From the NCBI GenBank assembly GCA_024640405.1, contig JAHEFB010000004.1:1-64000 (forward strand): a DNA stretch of 64,000 bases. The letters run 5' to 3'. The translations under genes and the position numbers were made by a program. This DNA is from Alphaproteobacteria bacterium (GTDB lineage: Bacteria > Pseudomonadota > Alphaproteobacteria > Rhizobiales > Aestuariivirgaceae). This document shows positions 1 through 8,343 of this stretch, in pieces (within the stretch, counting starts at the first letter, position 1; the number at the start of each line of letters is the position of its first letter). The notes under the pieces are model-generated. The model had not been told where the DNA came from. It saw only the letters and a program-made list of their open reading frames with translations, and did not search any database.

Positions 1-488
1 GCGTGGCGGCTTGACCAGCGGACACCTTCAAACATTTTCAGCACCGTTCGCCTGCGCGATTGCCCGACAAGCCAGTAACCGCCGTCCGGCGCCGGTCCGA
101 ACACGGCGTCGCTGCGTCCAAGCTGATGGAAGGCCTGCGCAATGTCGGCAGGTTCAATGTTCGGAATATCGCTGCCGATGATGGCCACCGGTCCAACAGG
201 AAGCGTATCGAACATGCGCTGCATGCGGTCACCCAGATCGCCTGGTCCCTGATCAATCAGACTGACATTTTCCGGCCAGACATTGGCGTTGAGTTCATGC
301 ACGCCCGATACTGCGACCCAGGTCTGCCAGCGAGAGTCCCGTGACAGTGTTCTCAGGGTTTGGGCCAGCATGACCCGGTAGGCGCGGGTTGCCTCCATGG
401 CGCCTACGCTTGCGCCCAGCCGCGTCTTGACCCGGCCAATGCGCGGTTGTTTGGCCATAATCAACAAATGTTGCGGACGCGCAGTCAT
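1..488 (-). CDS. TIGR04282-type glycosyltransferase (DUF2064), partial
   Basis: The first 162 residues of a nucleotide-sugar-transferase-like protein; the C-terminus runs off the left edge of the window. Visible family marks are the N-terminal KxxxGRVKTRLG stretch (residues 13-25), a QGPGDLGDRM block, a GSDIP motif that probably binds metal and nucleotide, and GPAPDGGYWL. Families with this pattern are annotated as arsenosugar-biosynthesis-associated glycosyltransferases (TIGR04282). The ATG at 486-488 overlaps the stop codon of the next gene upstream in an ATGA arrangement, so the two glycosyltransferases are translationally coupled. The substrate is unknown from sequence; the arsenosugar label is a family name and no arsenic methyltransferase is visible here. 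Confidence 0.82.
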   Translation of the reverse strand, partial: MTARPQHLLIMAKQPRIGRVKTRLGASVGAMEATRAYRVMLAQTLRTLSRDSRWQTWVAVSGVHELNANVWPENVSLIDQGPGDLGDRMQRMFDTLPVGPVAIIGSDIPNIEPADIAQAFHQLGRSDAVFGPAPDGGYWLVGQSRRRTVLKMFEGVRWSSRH

Positions 489-1150
489 CTGTAAAACCGT
501 TTTATCCGTTCAGGCGACACCCCGACTGACCACATGGCAAGACAGGTCAGGTTACGCATCATGCGGGCGAAGTAACCGTCGCGAACATAGCGCTCGGCGC
601 TGGTGATTGCCGGCACGTCCAGATACCTCAATCGCGACCTTCCTACTCGACGGATCAGGTCTACATCTTCCATCAGCGGCATTGGACGGTAACCGCCGGT
701 CTCGTCATACAACTCGCGGGATATCAGCAGGCCCTGATCGCCATACGGCATTGCAAACATCCGGCACCGCCAGCGCACAAGCGCCTCGAGAATGCGCGCT
801 TTCATGGTTTCATCGTCCAGCCTGAAACGAAACACCGCTGCATCATGCCTTTGTGCTATGTGAGTGCGCACCGCGTCAGCCCAACCATCGCCCAGCACAG
901 TATCGGCGTGCAGAAACAGCAACCATTCGCTGTTTGCCTGTTTCGCGCCGGCAGCCAGCTGGACACCTCGGCCAGGGGCACCTGTCAGCAGCACCACACC
1001 AAACCCTTCGACATCAGGCGGCACGTCTGACCCACCGTCGGCAACAATTATTTCAGCAATTGCAGCTGCTTTCGCCTGCCTGGTCAAACAGGCAAGTGTG
1101 CGTGGCAAACTGGCATTGGCGTTACGGGTTGGAATGATGACCGACAGCAT
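485..1150 (-). CDS. TIGR04283-type family 2 glycosyltransferase
   Basis: A 221-residue GT-A-fold glycosyltransferase. It begins with MLSVIIPTRNA, the usual family 2 start, and carries a metal-binding HADTVL motif near residue 85 and a conserved LMEDVDLIRR block. It matches the TIGR04283 type that is usually paired with the DUF2064 protein encoded directly downstream (4-nt overlap). An in-frame start at 1201 would add 17 residues, but the 1150 start begins exactly at the conserved beta-strand and leaves room for the divergent promoter. It probably works with its partner on a glycolipid or a modified sugar; the acceptor cannot be read from the sequence. Confidence 0.85.
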   Translation of the reverse strand: MLSVIIPTRNANASLPRTLACLTRQAKAAAIAEIIVADGGSDVPPDVEGFGVVLLTGAPGRGVQLAAGAKQANSEWLLFLHADTVLGDGWADAVRTHIAQRHDAAVFRFRLDDETMKARILEALVRWRCRMFAMPYGDQGLLISRELYDETGGYRPMPLMEDVDLIRRVGRSRLRYLDVPAITSAERYVRDGYFARMMRNLTCLAMWSVGVSPERIKRFYR

Positions 1151-1208
1151 GATGGCGCGACAATAGCCTCGGCAAGGTTGAGTTGGAACACGCTGATACA
1201 TGTTTTTT

Positions 1209-1223
1209 GTTCTTGTTATGTTC
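1209..1223 (+). promoter_or_regulatory. LexA-type SOS box (GTTC-N7-GTTC)
   Basis: GTTC at 1209-1212 and GTTC at 1220-1223 are separated by exactly seven bases. This is the direct-repeat operator recognised by alphaproteobacterial LexA. It lies 28 nt before the chosen start of the radical SAM gene, with a TATACG element at 1233-1238 that could serve as the -10, so LexA would block the promoter. Its position also argues against the longer reading frame starting at 1200. The match is exact; LexA control is inferred. Confidence 0.7.
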
Positions 1224-1250
1224 CATTTCCTGGTATACGCTCACCGCATT

Positions 1251-2381
1251 ATGAACATGAATCAGAATCCCTCCCGGCTGGATCTGTCCAGCGCACCAGC
1301 GGCAACGCCGCAACTGCCGCAGGTCAAGGAACGCGGTCGTGGTGTCGGCAGCAACTCCAGCGGCCGGTTTGAAGCCTTCAAGCGATCCGGTTTTGATGAT
1401 GGCTGGCATCGCGAAGATGAAGAGCTGCCGGTTCTCAAGACCCATGTGACTGAAGAGGTCGCGCGTTCGATCATTGCCCGAAATACCTCGCCGGACATTT
1501 CGTTTGACCGCTCGATCAATCCTTATCGTGGCTGTGAACACGGGTGTTCCTATTGTTATGCAAGGCCGAGCCATGCCTATATGGGGCTGTCTGCGGGGCT
1601 GGATTTCGAAAGCCGCCTGTTTGCCAAAACCAATGCCGTTGAATTGCTGCAGAAGGAACTGGGCGCAAAGGGTTATGAACCCGCAACCATTGCACTTGGC
1701 GCCAATACGGACCCCTACCAGCCTGTTGAACGGCAGTATCGTTTGACACGCGAAATCCTGAAAGTACTGAATAAATGCAATCACCCGGTTGGCATCGTGA
1801 CCAAATCCGCCCTGGTGACCCGCGACATCGATCTTCTCAAACCCATGGCTGAGAAAGGACTGGTCAAGGTTGCGCTGTCGATCACCACGCTGGACCACAA
1901 GCTGTCGCGCCAGATGGAACCGCGCGCCTCTGCGCCGGCAAAACGCTTGCAGGCGCTGGAAATCCTGTCGGCTGCGGGCATTCCCACTGTCGCCATGACA
2001 GCACCGATAATCCCGGCCATCAACGATATGGAAATCGAAAAACTTCTCGGTGCAGCGCAATCTGCAGGGGCGCGTGAGGCCGGCTATGTCTTGCTGCGGC
2101 TGCCGCATGAACTGAAGGATTTGTTCCGCGAATGGCTGGAGCGGGAATTTCCCGACCGGGCAAAACATGTGATGAACCTGGTGCGTGACATTCGCGGAGG
2201 TCGTGACAACGACCCCGAATTTGGCGCCCGCATGACCGGCCGCGGACCTTATGCGTGGCAGATCGGGCGGCGCTTTGAACTGGCCTGCAAGAGGCTTGGC
2301 CTCAACAAGGCAAAGCACAAACTGCGGGCAGATCTGTTTGAACGCCCAATTCAGCCCGGAGAACAACTTTCGCTGCTTTAG
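1251..2381 (+). CDS. PA0069-family radical SAM protein (SplB-like)
   Basis: A 376-residue radical SAM enzyme. The [4Fe-4S] cysteines form CxxxCxxC (CEHGCSYCY, residues 95-102), preceded by the SINPYRGC block typical of the PA0069/SplB-like group (COG1533). Proteins of this group resemble spore photoproduct lyase, but their reaction is not established. The start at 1251 (MNMNQNPSRL) was preferred to 1200 because the longer N-terminus would translate through the operator and promoter. The upstream LexA-type box suggests induction by DNA damage, which fits a repair role. The 3' end overlaps the convergent permease gene by 4 nt. Confidence 0.88.
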   Translation: MNMNQNPSRLDLSSAPAATPQLPQVKERGRGVGSNSSGRFEAFKRSGFDDGWHREDEELPVLKTHVTEEVARSIIARNTSPDISFDRSINPYRGCEHGCSYCYARPSHAYMGLSAGLDFESRLFAKTNAVELLQKELGAKGYEPATIALGANTDPYQPVERQYRLTREILKVLNKCNHPVGIVTKSALVTRDIDLLKPMAEKGLVKVALSITTLDHKLSRQMEPRASAPAKRLQALEILSAAGIPTVAMTAPIIPAINDMEIEKLLGAAQSAGAREAGYVLLRLPHELKDLFREWLEREFPDRAKHVMNLVRDIRGGRDNDPEFGARMTGRGPYAWQIGRRFELACKRLGLNKAKHKLRADLFERPIQPGEQLSLL

Positions 2382-3409
2382 AGGCGTATGTGAACCCAGT
2401 CGAAAACATATCCGGCAGCGAGCGAGCCCGACAATGCCAAAGCGAGATACAGGAAAAACGGCCGGAGTCTGAGCACAGGAAAAATGGCCATTGCGCCCCA
2501 GACGCTCACCACGCCACCGGAAACCAGAAAGGCCATCGCCGCACCTGCCGACATGCCGTGATCCATTAGTCCCCTTGTCAAAGGGAGTGCCGCATACCCG
2601 TCCAGATAGGCCGGCGCACCGACAAATACAGCAAATGGAATGGCCCACCAGACATCTTTACCGACATAGGCAGACAAGGCTTCCGGCTGCAGGACAGCAT
2701 TGAGTGCAAACTCGGCCGCAAATGCCGGGATCAGACAAATCAGGATCAATCGGGTGGTCGCAATGAGACTCTGAACAAATACCCCTCTCCTGCGCTGATC
2801 TTTCCAGACATTCGGATCAAACGACAATGTGGTGCGGCAGTTGGCTTGCGACAATTTTCCCACGATCCGGTTGTCGCGCAGTGCCGTCCTGGCCCAGTCG
2901 CTGCGGGAAAACAAGGACGTGACCGCCCCGCCCCACAGCCCCAGGCCGAACGCGGCAACAGTTTTGCCGATGGCGAAAGCTGCACCCAGGGTTGCTGCGG
3001 TTGTTGCAAGCATCGCAGGATCGGTAATCGGAGAGGAAAGCCAGAATGCCATCACCGGTGCCAGCGGCACGCCGGCTGCCAACAGTCCGGCCATGAGCGG
3101 CAGCACGGTCACACCGCACACCGGTGTAATGGCTCCAAACGCCGAAGCGGCAGCTATCGAATAGACAAGGTTGCCCTCAAACAGTCTTGCGATATGACTG
3201 CCCGCACCGCTCGCCATGATCCAGCCTGCCAGGACAATGCCAGGCACGACAATCGGTGCCACTGCCAGCAGGCCGACAACCACAAATTCCGCCATTTGCA
3301 ACATGAACTGCGGCCAGACGAACGAGGCAACAAGAGCGCAGCCTGCCGCCAAAATCAGCAGCGATTTCAATGAGACAGGGGGATTTGCAGTCTGGATGTG
3401 ATCGGTCAT
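2378..3409 (-). CDS. Permease of the ArsP/DUF318 (YraQ) family
   Basis: A 343-residue inner-membrane protein with about eight hydrophobic segments in two halves. The first half carries an AITPVCGVTVLPL motif and the second an AFVGAPAYLDGYAALPL segment, both features of the pfam03773 permease family. Some members (ArsP) export trivalent organoarsenicals, while many others have unknown substrates; the cysteine in the first motif is worth noting in that respect. It is divergent from a LysR gene, with a 15-bp palindrome between them, so the LysR protein is the likely regulator. Substrate assignment is inference only. Confidence 0.8.
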   Translation of the reverse strand: MTDHIQTANPPVSLKSLLILAAGCALVASFVWPQFMLQMAEFVVVGLLAVAPIVVPGIVLAGWIMASGAGSHIARLFEGNLVYSIAAASAFGAITPVCGVTVLPLMAGLLAAGVPLAPVMAFWLSSPITDPAMLATTAATLGAAFAIGKTVAAFGLGLWGGAVTSLFSRSDWARTALRDNRIVGKLSQANCRTTLSFDPNVWKDQRRRGVFVQSLIATTRLILICLIPAFAAEFALNAVLQPEALSAYVGKDVWWAIPFAVFVGAPAYLDGYAALPLTRGLMDHGMSAGAAMAFLVSGGVVSVWGAMAIFPVLRLRPFFLYLALALSGSLAAGYVFDWVHIRL

Positions 3410-3450
3410 GGTCCACGCTCCGCTTTTCGGGGAGGGTTGGAAAGTGCGCC

Positions 3451-3465
3451 CATATGAGTCATATG
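3451..3465. promoter_or_regulatory. 15-bp palindromic operator between permease and lysR
   Basis: CATATGA-G-TCATATG is a perfect inverted repeat with a one-base centre in the 95-nt gap between the divergent permease and LysR genes. A further ATATGAG half-copy lies at about 3490-3496. LysR-type regulators normally bind dyads in such divergent intervals, so this is the probable recognition site. Confidence 0.5.
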
Positions 3466-3504
3466 TAAAACGGGTAATTTAAAAAGCAGATATGAGTTTT
3501 TCAA

Positions 3505-4359
3505 ATGAATCAATTGAACAGTGACCTGCTGCGAACCTTCATTGCCGTGGCCGAGACCGGCAGCATGACGGACGGAGCCGCCCGCATTTTTCGTTCCCAG
3601 TCAGCCGCCAGTCTGCAGATCGGAAAGCTGGAAGACCTGCTGGGCCAACCGGTTTTCGACAGGCACGGGCGCGGCGTCACACTGACCGAAACCGGAGAAC
3701 GGTTGCTGCCGATTGCCCATGAAGTGACCCGTACGCTGTCGTCTGCGTTGCGGGAACTGACATCTGACAGATTGCAGGGCAAATTGCGGCTCGGGGTGCC
3801 TGACGATCAGAGCAAACCGATATTGTCGCGCATCATTAGTGAATTTTCCCAGTCCCATCCCATGGTTGAACTCGATGTGACCTGCGCCCTGAGTGCCGGT
3901 TTTCCGGCAGCACTGGCATCAGGAAACCTGGATATTGCGGTATATGAGGTCGAACAACCGCACCGCGGACATGAAATCCTGCGGGAGGAAAACACCTTCT
4001 GGATGATGTCGCGCCACCATGATCTGTTGCGACGTGACCCGCTGCCGGTAGCCCTGTTTGATCGCGATTGCTGGTGGCGGGATGCAGCACTTGCCGCATT
4101 GCATGAAACAGGCCGCGCGTTCCGCATCATATATGCCAGTCAGAGCGTGGCAGGCGTCTCCGCCGCGATAGAGGCAGGTATCGCGATCGGACTGCTGGGA
4201 CAGGGATCACTGAACGGCAACCTGATCTGTCTGGGAGCTCATCACGGTTTCGGGGATATGCCGACTTCAAGGCTTGTCCTGGCAAGCAGAGACGGCGAAC
4301 ACAGTGCGCAGGTCCAGGCAATGAAAACGGCGATCCGGCAGGTATTCGCCGAAGCGTGA
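3505..4359 (+). CDS. LysR-family transcriptional regulator
   Basis: A 284-residue LysR regulator. The N-terminal winged helix (residues 1-65) contains the usual DLLRTFIAVAETGSMTDGAA start and a QSAASLQIGKLEDLLGQPVF recognition helix region. Residues 90-280 form a periplasmic-binding-protein-like effector domain. It belongs to the short LrhA-like type, with a tryptophan-rich centre (DRDCWWRD), as does the second LysR at 57445. It is transcribed away from the permease gene and probably controls both that gene and itself. The effector is unknown. Confidence 0.9.
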   Translation: MNQLNSDLLRTFIAVAETGSMTDGAARIFRSQSAASLQIGKLEDLLGQPVFDRHGRGVTLTETGERLLPIAHEVTRTLSSALRELTSDRLQGKLRLGVPDDQSKPILSRIISEFSQSHPMVELDVTCALSAGFPAALASGNLDIAVYEVEQPHRGHEILREENTFWMMSRHHDLLRRDPLPVALFDRDCWWRDAALAALHETGRAFRIIYASQSVAGVSAAIEAGIAIGLLGQGSLNGNLICLGAHHGFGDMPTSRLVLASRDGEHSAQVQAMKTAIRQVFAEA

Positions 4360-4465
4360 AGAGCGGTGAAATCTCACGCATGGTAAAATTCCTGTTCGTC
4401 AAACACACCGGTTTGTCGTATGGCTGAACTGGAAATCCGACACTCATCAAACAAAGGGCCAGCCA

Positions 4466-5398
4466 GTGAGCAGTGCTGCCATCAACATTGTACTGCCATT
4501 GTCCGCGATACTGCTGGCGGGGTATTTCGCAGGCCGTTCGGGCTTGTTCGGAGAAACCAGCAGTGCGGTGCTCAATCGTTTCGTTTTTGTCGTGTCACTG
4601 CCGTCGCTGGTTTTCGTTTCCCTGTCCCGCGTGACTGTAGACCAGTTTTTCAACTGGCCGTTCCTGGCAACACTGGGCGGCGGCATGCTGGCAACGTTTG
4701 TGCTCAGCATGGCAGTTGCTCGATTTGTGTTTCCCGGCGGGCTGTCACAGCTTGGTCTGCACGGGTTGACGGCCATGTACTCCAGCACCGGCTATATCGG
4801 ATTGCCAATTCTGCTCATCGCCTTCGGCAATGAGGCACTGATCCCGGGCATTATCGGCGCCGTGATCACCGGCGCGGTGTTTCTTCCGCTGGCCATAATC
4901 CTTGCAGAAATCGGCAACAGGGATGAAACGCGCCCGTTCAGTCTGGCACCGTTTGCGAATGTAGCCCGCAACCCGATATTCATGGCGACAGTGGCAGGGC
5001 TGCTGGTATCGGCATCCGGCATGGGCCTTCCCAAACCTGTTTCGGTGTTCTGCGATCTGCTGGGCGGCGCCTTCACACCTTGCGCGCTGTTTTCGGCGGG
5101 GCTTTTCATGGTGGGTTGCTCGGTCAAGGGCGATGGCCGCGAAATCAGCTGGCTGGTTTTCATGAAACTGGCCGTGCATCCGCTCATCACATGGTGGCTG
5201 GCCTATCACGTCTTTGAGCTGGAAGGCATTTTGCCCGCCGTGGCGGTTATCCAGGCAGCCCTGCCCGCCGGTGTGCCCGTCTTCGTGCTGGCGCAGCAAT
5301 ACCAGACCTTTGTTGCGAGATCCAACGCCGCCGTGGTCATTTCTACCGTGTTGTCGGCAGTGACACTGTCTGTGCTGCTGTCACTGCTGGTTGGGTGA
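4466..5398 (+). CDS. AEC-family (auxin efflux carrier-like) transporter
   Basis: A 310-residue membrane protein with about ten transmembrane segments in two five-helix halves. The first half has the STGYIGLPILLIAFG motif and the second ends in an ALPAGVPVFVLAQQY segment, both characteristic of AEC transporters. Members export or exchange organic acids or other anions. The start is a GTG at 4466, since no ATG in frame precedes the first helix. It lies 106 nt after lysR on the same strand and may belong to that regulon. The substrate is unknown. Confidence 0.85.
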   Translation: MSSAAINIVLPLSAILLAGYFAGRSGLFGETSSAVLNRFVFVVSLPSLVFVSLSRVTVDQFFNWPFLATLGGGMLATFVLSMAVARFVFPGGLSQLGLHGLTAMYSSTGYIGLPILLIAFGNEALIPGIIGAVITGAVFLPLAIILAEIGNRDETRPFSLAPFANVARNPIFMATVAGLLVSASGMGLPKPVSVFCDLLGGAFTPCALFSAGLFMVGCSVKGDGREISWLVFMKLAVHPLITWWLAYHVFELEGILPAVAVIQAALPAGVPVFVLAQQYQTFVARSNAAVVISTVLSAVTLSVLLSLLVG

Positions 5399-5614
5399 TT
5401 GGTGCGGGACCAGGAGGTTTTCCTGCCCGTGAACGTGGCCCCGATGGTGGCGGACATCACGGTTGGTGCAATCTGCAATATGTCGGTGCTGGTCGCGGCA
5501 AACGGCGTCAGCACCAGCGCGGCGACAGACTGATTTAAGATTGCAGAATGGAGCGTGATGGCGCAACCTAGCACCCGCATTGCATGTCATACTTATTTTA
5601 CAGGCGGTTGAACT

Positions 5615-6235
5615 ATGGATTTGTTGCGCGACATTCGGGAAACAACGACCGAACTACCAGCGCTTGAAATGTTGCGTTACCTGATCAAGGAGCGGTTTCC
5701 CGGTGAAGTTGCAGTCACAGCTTCTCTCAAGTCGCCAAGTATCGTGGTATTGAAGATGGTGTCTGAAATAGACCCGTCGACACCCGTCATATTCTGCCAT
5801 CCGCGCGAGGTGTTTCCCGGCAGCGAAAAATATCGCGCCGAAATCGTTGAGCTGCTTGGCCTGACAAATGTCAAATCTGCCAGCAGCAGCGACCCGTTTA
5901 CCGGAAAGCATGAATTCCAGTTCTGTGAACGGCTGTGGAATGAACCCGCCGAAGGGGGCAGGACCAGTGAAACCATCCACCTCAATGAGGTTCTGGCGCC
6001 GTACAAGTGCTGGATCAAGGCCGTCTATCACCAAAGGCCAGAGACACCGGCCGAGCAACGGATAGACGTATATGGCGGCAAGGTGATTGTTGATGTCCTG
6101 CGCCGGCGGCCCACCGAGGCGGTGGACCAGTTCATGTTCGACCATGGACTGCCGTATCACCCAAGGGTCAGGCATCTCAAGCGGCCGGCTCAGGTTGCGC
6201 CGGAAGGCGGCAAGGAAGTCGGGTGGTATTTCTGA
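5615..6235 (+). CDS. CysH-like (PAPS/APS reductase fold) protein lacking catalytic cysteines
   Basis: A 206-residue protein that aligns in outline with PAPS/APS reductases: a Rossmann-like start with a VAVTASLKSPSIVVLKMV segment, then PSTPVIFCHPREVFPG where typical enzymes have a 'D(T/S)G..FPET' loop, and a C-terminal DHGLPYHPRV block. The nucleotide-loop serine-glycine signature is altered. The paired cysteines that bind a [4Fe-4S] cluster in APS reductases are absent, as is the C-terminal ECGLH redox motif. It lies 73 nt before ATP sulfurylase on the same strand, so it is likely in sulfate assimilation. It could be a divergent reductase or a non-reducing nucleotide-binding partner. Confidence 0.7.
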   Translation: MDLLRDIRETTTELPALEMLRYLIKERFPGEVAVTASLKSPSIVVLKMVSEIDPSTPVIFCHPREVFPGSEKYRAEIVELLGLTNVKSASSSDPFTGKHEFQFCERLWNEPAEGGRTSETIHLNEVLAPYKCWIKAVYHQRPETPAEQRIDVYGGKVIVDVLRRRPTEAVDQFMFDHGLPYHPRVRHLKRPAQVAPEGGKEVGWYF

Positions 6236-6308
6236 CCCTGCCCGGCCAGAGGGCAAAAACGCTTCCGTCAAATGATCCAGTTTACACCCATCTCTCTCCA
6301 GGAAAGTA

Positions 6309-7496
6309 ATGGCAATGCCAAAACTCGTACCGCCACACTGTTCACCGACCGTCAAACCGCTCTTGCTGCCGGCTGCCGAGCGGGCTGAAGAACTGAAGCA
6401 GGCCGAAAAACTCAAGACCATTCCTCTCGACTCGCGCGCCGTCTCAGACATTTTCATGCTGGCGATGGGTGCATACACACCGCTCGACGGATTCATGGGC
6501 CATGACGACTGGCACGGCTCGTGCCAGGACATGAAGCTGGCCAGCGGAGTCTTCTGGCCGATCCCCATCACCTTGCCCGTCGACACTGAGATCGCCGATG
6601 CAATCAGCGACAATGAGCAGGTTGCGCTGGCAGACGCGGAGACCGGCGAAATCCTGGCCATCATGGAGGTTCGCGAGAAGTACTCGATCGACAAGCCGTT
6701 CGAGGCAACCCATGTCTATCGCACCACCGACGCCAAACATCCCGGCGTGGCCAAGGTTCTGGAACAGGGTGATGTCAACCTGGCCGGTCCGGTCAGAGTG
6801 CTCAGCGAAGGCGATTATCCGGAAAAATACCCCGATCTGTACATCCGCCCGGAACAGTCGCGCGCGCTGTTTGCGGAAAAGGGCTGGTCGCAGATTGCGG
6901 CTTTCCAGACTCGCAATCCGATGCACCGCAGCCATGAGCACCTGGCAAAAATCGCCGTGGAAGTAACCGACGGCGTGTTCATCCATCAGGTGCTGGGCAA
7001 GTTGAAAGCCGGCGACATCCCTGCCGAGGTGCGGACCCGGGCCATTCAGGCAATGATCGACAATTACTTCCGGCCCGGAACAGTGGTTCAGGCAGGCTAT
7101 CCGATAGAAATGCGCTATGCGGGGCCCAGGGAAGCATTGCTGCATGCCCTGATCCGGCAGAATTTCGGCTGTTCGCACCTGATCGTCGGGCGCGATCACG
7201 CCGGTGTCGGTGACTATTACGGTCCGTTCGATGCGCATCACATTTTCGATGAACTGTGGGACGGCGCACTGCTCACCAGACCGCTGAAAATCGACATCAC
7301 GTTCTACTGCCGGAAATGTTACGGAATGGCGACGGCAAAAACCTGCCCGCATGATCCGGAAAACCATATTTCCATTTCAGGAACGCAGCAGCGCGAGATG
7401 CTGTCCAATGATGCAGACATTCCACCCGAGTTCAGCCGGCCTGAAGTGGTGGCGATCCTCAAGGAGTACTATGCCAGCCTGCGGTCCGCGGAATAG
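6309..7496 (+). CDS. sat: Sulfate adenylyltransferase (ATP sulfurylase, Sat type)
   Basis: A 395-residue ATP sulfurylase of the single-subunit Sat type, which makes APS from ATP and sulfate. The active-site signature QTRNPMHRSHEHL is at about residues 203-215, GRDHAGVGDYYG follows near 300, and a zinc-type CRKC...C..H cluster lies near 340. No APS kinase domain is fused to it. A good ribosome-binding site (AGGAAA) stands seven bases before ATG 6309. The CysH-like gene upstream suggests an assimilatory two-gene unit; no aprAB genes are in the window. Confidence 0.95.
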   Translation: MAMPKLVPPHCSPTVKPLLLPAAERAEELKQAEKLKTIPLDSRAVSDIFMLAMGAYTPLDGFMGHDDWHGSCQDMKLASGVFWPIPITLPVDTEIADAISDNEQVALADAETGEILAIMEVREKYSIDKPFEATHVYRTTDAKHPGVAKVLEQGDVNLAGPVRVLSEGDYPEKYPDLYIRPEQSRALFAEKGWSQIAAFQTRNPMHRSHEHLAKIAVEVTDGVFIHQVLGKLKAGDIPAEVRTRAIQAMIDNYFRPGTVVQAGYPIEMRYAGPREALLHALIRQNFGCSHLIVGRDHAGVGDYYGPFDAHHIFDELWDGALLTRPLKIDITFYCRKCYGMATAKTCPHDPENHISISGTQQREMLSNDADIPPEFSRPEVVAILKEYYASLRSAE

Positions 7497-7510
7497 TCAC
7501 GGACCGCCTG

Positions 7511-8269
7511 ATGATCATCGCGCAAATTTCCGATACCCACATAGCTCTGGATACGCCGGATGCGGATCGCAGAATTCAGGATTTCGAGGCCACCATCACC
7601 GATATCAATCGCCTTGATCCGGCTCCTGACCTGATCGTGCACTCAGGTGATATTGTACATAACGGCCGCCTGGACGAGTACAGCCAGTCTGTCGCGACGC
7701 TGGCCAGGGCAAATGCGCCGGTCTATGTCATGGCCGGCAACAAGGACGACAGGACAAACCTGCGCAAGGCATTTGCCGGATCCGGATATCTGTCGCGAGA
7801 CAGTGACTTTATCGACTACGAAATTGGCGGTTTCCCGGTAAGACTGCTGGTGCTGGATACCAAGAGCGCCACCAGCAACAAGGGCGACTTCTGCAGTGAG
7901 CGGATTGAGAGACTGACCACCATGATCGCCTCCGACACAAGCAGACCCATTGCGGTCTTCACCCATCATCCACCCTTCGATGTCATGGTCGGACCCGACC
8001 AGGTCAATTTTGAAACCCGGGAGATCATGTCGGGCTTGCGCGCCGCCTTGCAACAATCCGGACGGGTCATTGCGGTATTCAGCGGCCATGTTCACCGCGG
8101 CACCGCAGGTCACGTCGAAACCATCCCGGCGACGGTAATGCCAAGCGTCGCCACCACATTGCGCAAGGGCGAATATCCTGATGATATGGCGGCCCGGCCC
8201 ATCTATCACATTCACCGGTATGATCCGGCCTGGGGCTTCAGCACACAGTCACGTATCGTCGGCGTCTAG
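7511..8269 (+). CDS. Metallophosphoesterase, CpdA-like cyclic nucleotide phosphodiesterase type
   Basis: A 252-residue calcineurin-like phosphoesterase. The metal-binding motifs appear in order: SDTH (residues 7-10), SGDIVH (near 45), GNKD (near 76), THHPP (near 156) and SGHVHR (near 194). This spacing matches class III 3',5'-cyclic nucleotide phosphodiesterases (CpdA). The usual GNHD histidine is replaced by lysine. It starts 14 nt after sat and may be co-transcribed with it. A phosphodiesterase of cAMP would be relevant to the adenylate cyclase at 58-60 kb, but other phosphoester substrates are equally possible. Confidence 0.8.
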   Translation: MIIAQISDTHIALDTPDADRRIQDFEATITDINRLDPAPDLIVHSGDIVHNGRLDEYSQSVATLARANAPVYVMAGNKDDRTNLRKAFAGSGYLSRDSDFIDYEIGGFPVRLLVLDTKSATSNKGDFCSERIERLTTMIASDTSRPIAVFTHHPPFDVMVGPDQVNFETREIMSGLRAALQQSGRVIAVFSGHVHRGTAGHVETIPATVMPSVATTLRKGEYPDDMAARPIYHIHRYDPAWGFSTQSRIVGV

Positions 8270-8343
8270 CGAGACCGCGACAAATAATCCGGGCAGGCAA
8301 ATGACTATCGCATCCGCATTGTCATTGGCTATTATCGCGTGTG

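Noticed and set aside
1122-2648. 508-codon open frame on the minus strand across the radical SAM gene
   Set aside because: It is antisense to a gene with clear motifs, runs across two real genes, and its translation is Cys/Arg/Gln-rich without domain signs.
5399-5614. Short frames in the gap before the CysH-like gene
   Set aside because: Frames of 30-50 codons exist on both strands, but none has a ribosome-binding site or recognisable features.
5654-6694. 346-codon minus-strand frame across the CysH-like and sat genes
   Set aside because: It lies opposite two supported genes and shows no recognisable protein features.
6444-7367. 307-codon minus-strand frame inside sat
   Set aside because: Shadow of the sat gene; composition typical of antisense frames in GC-rich DNA.
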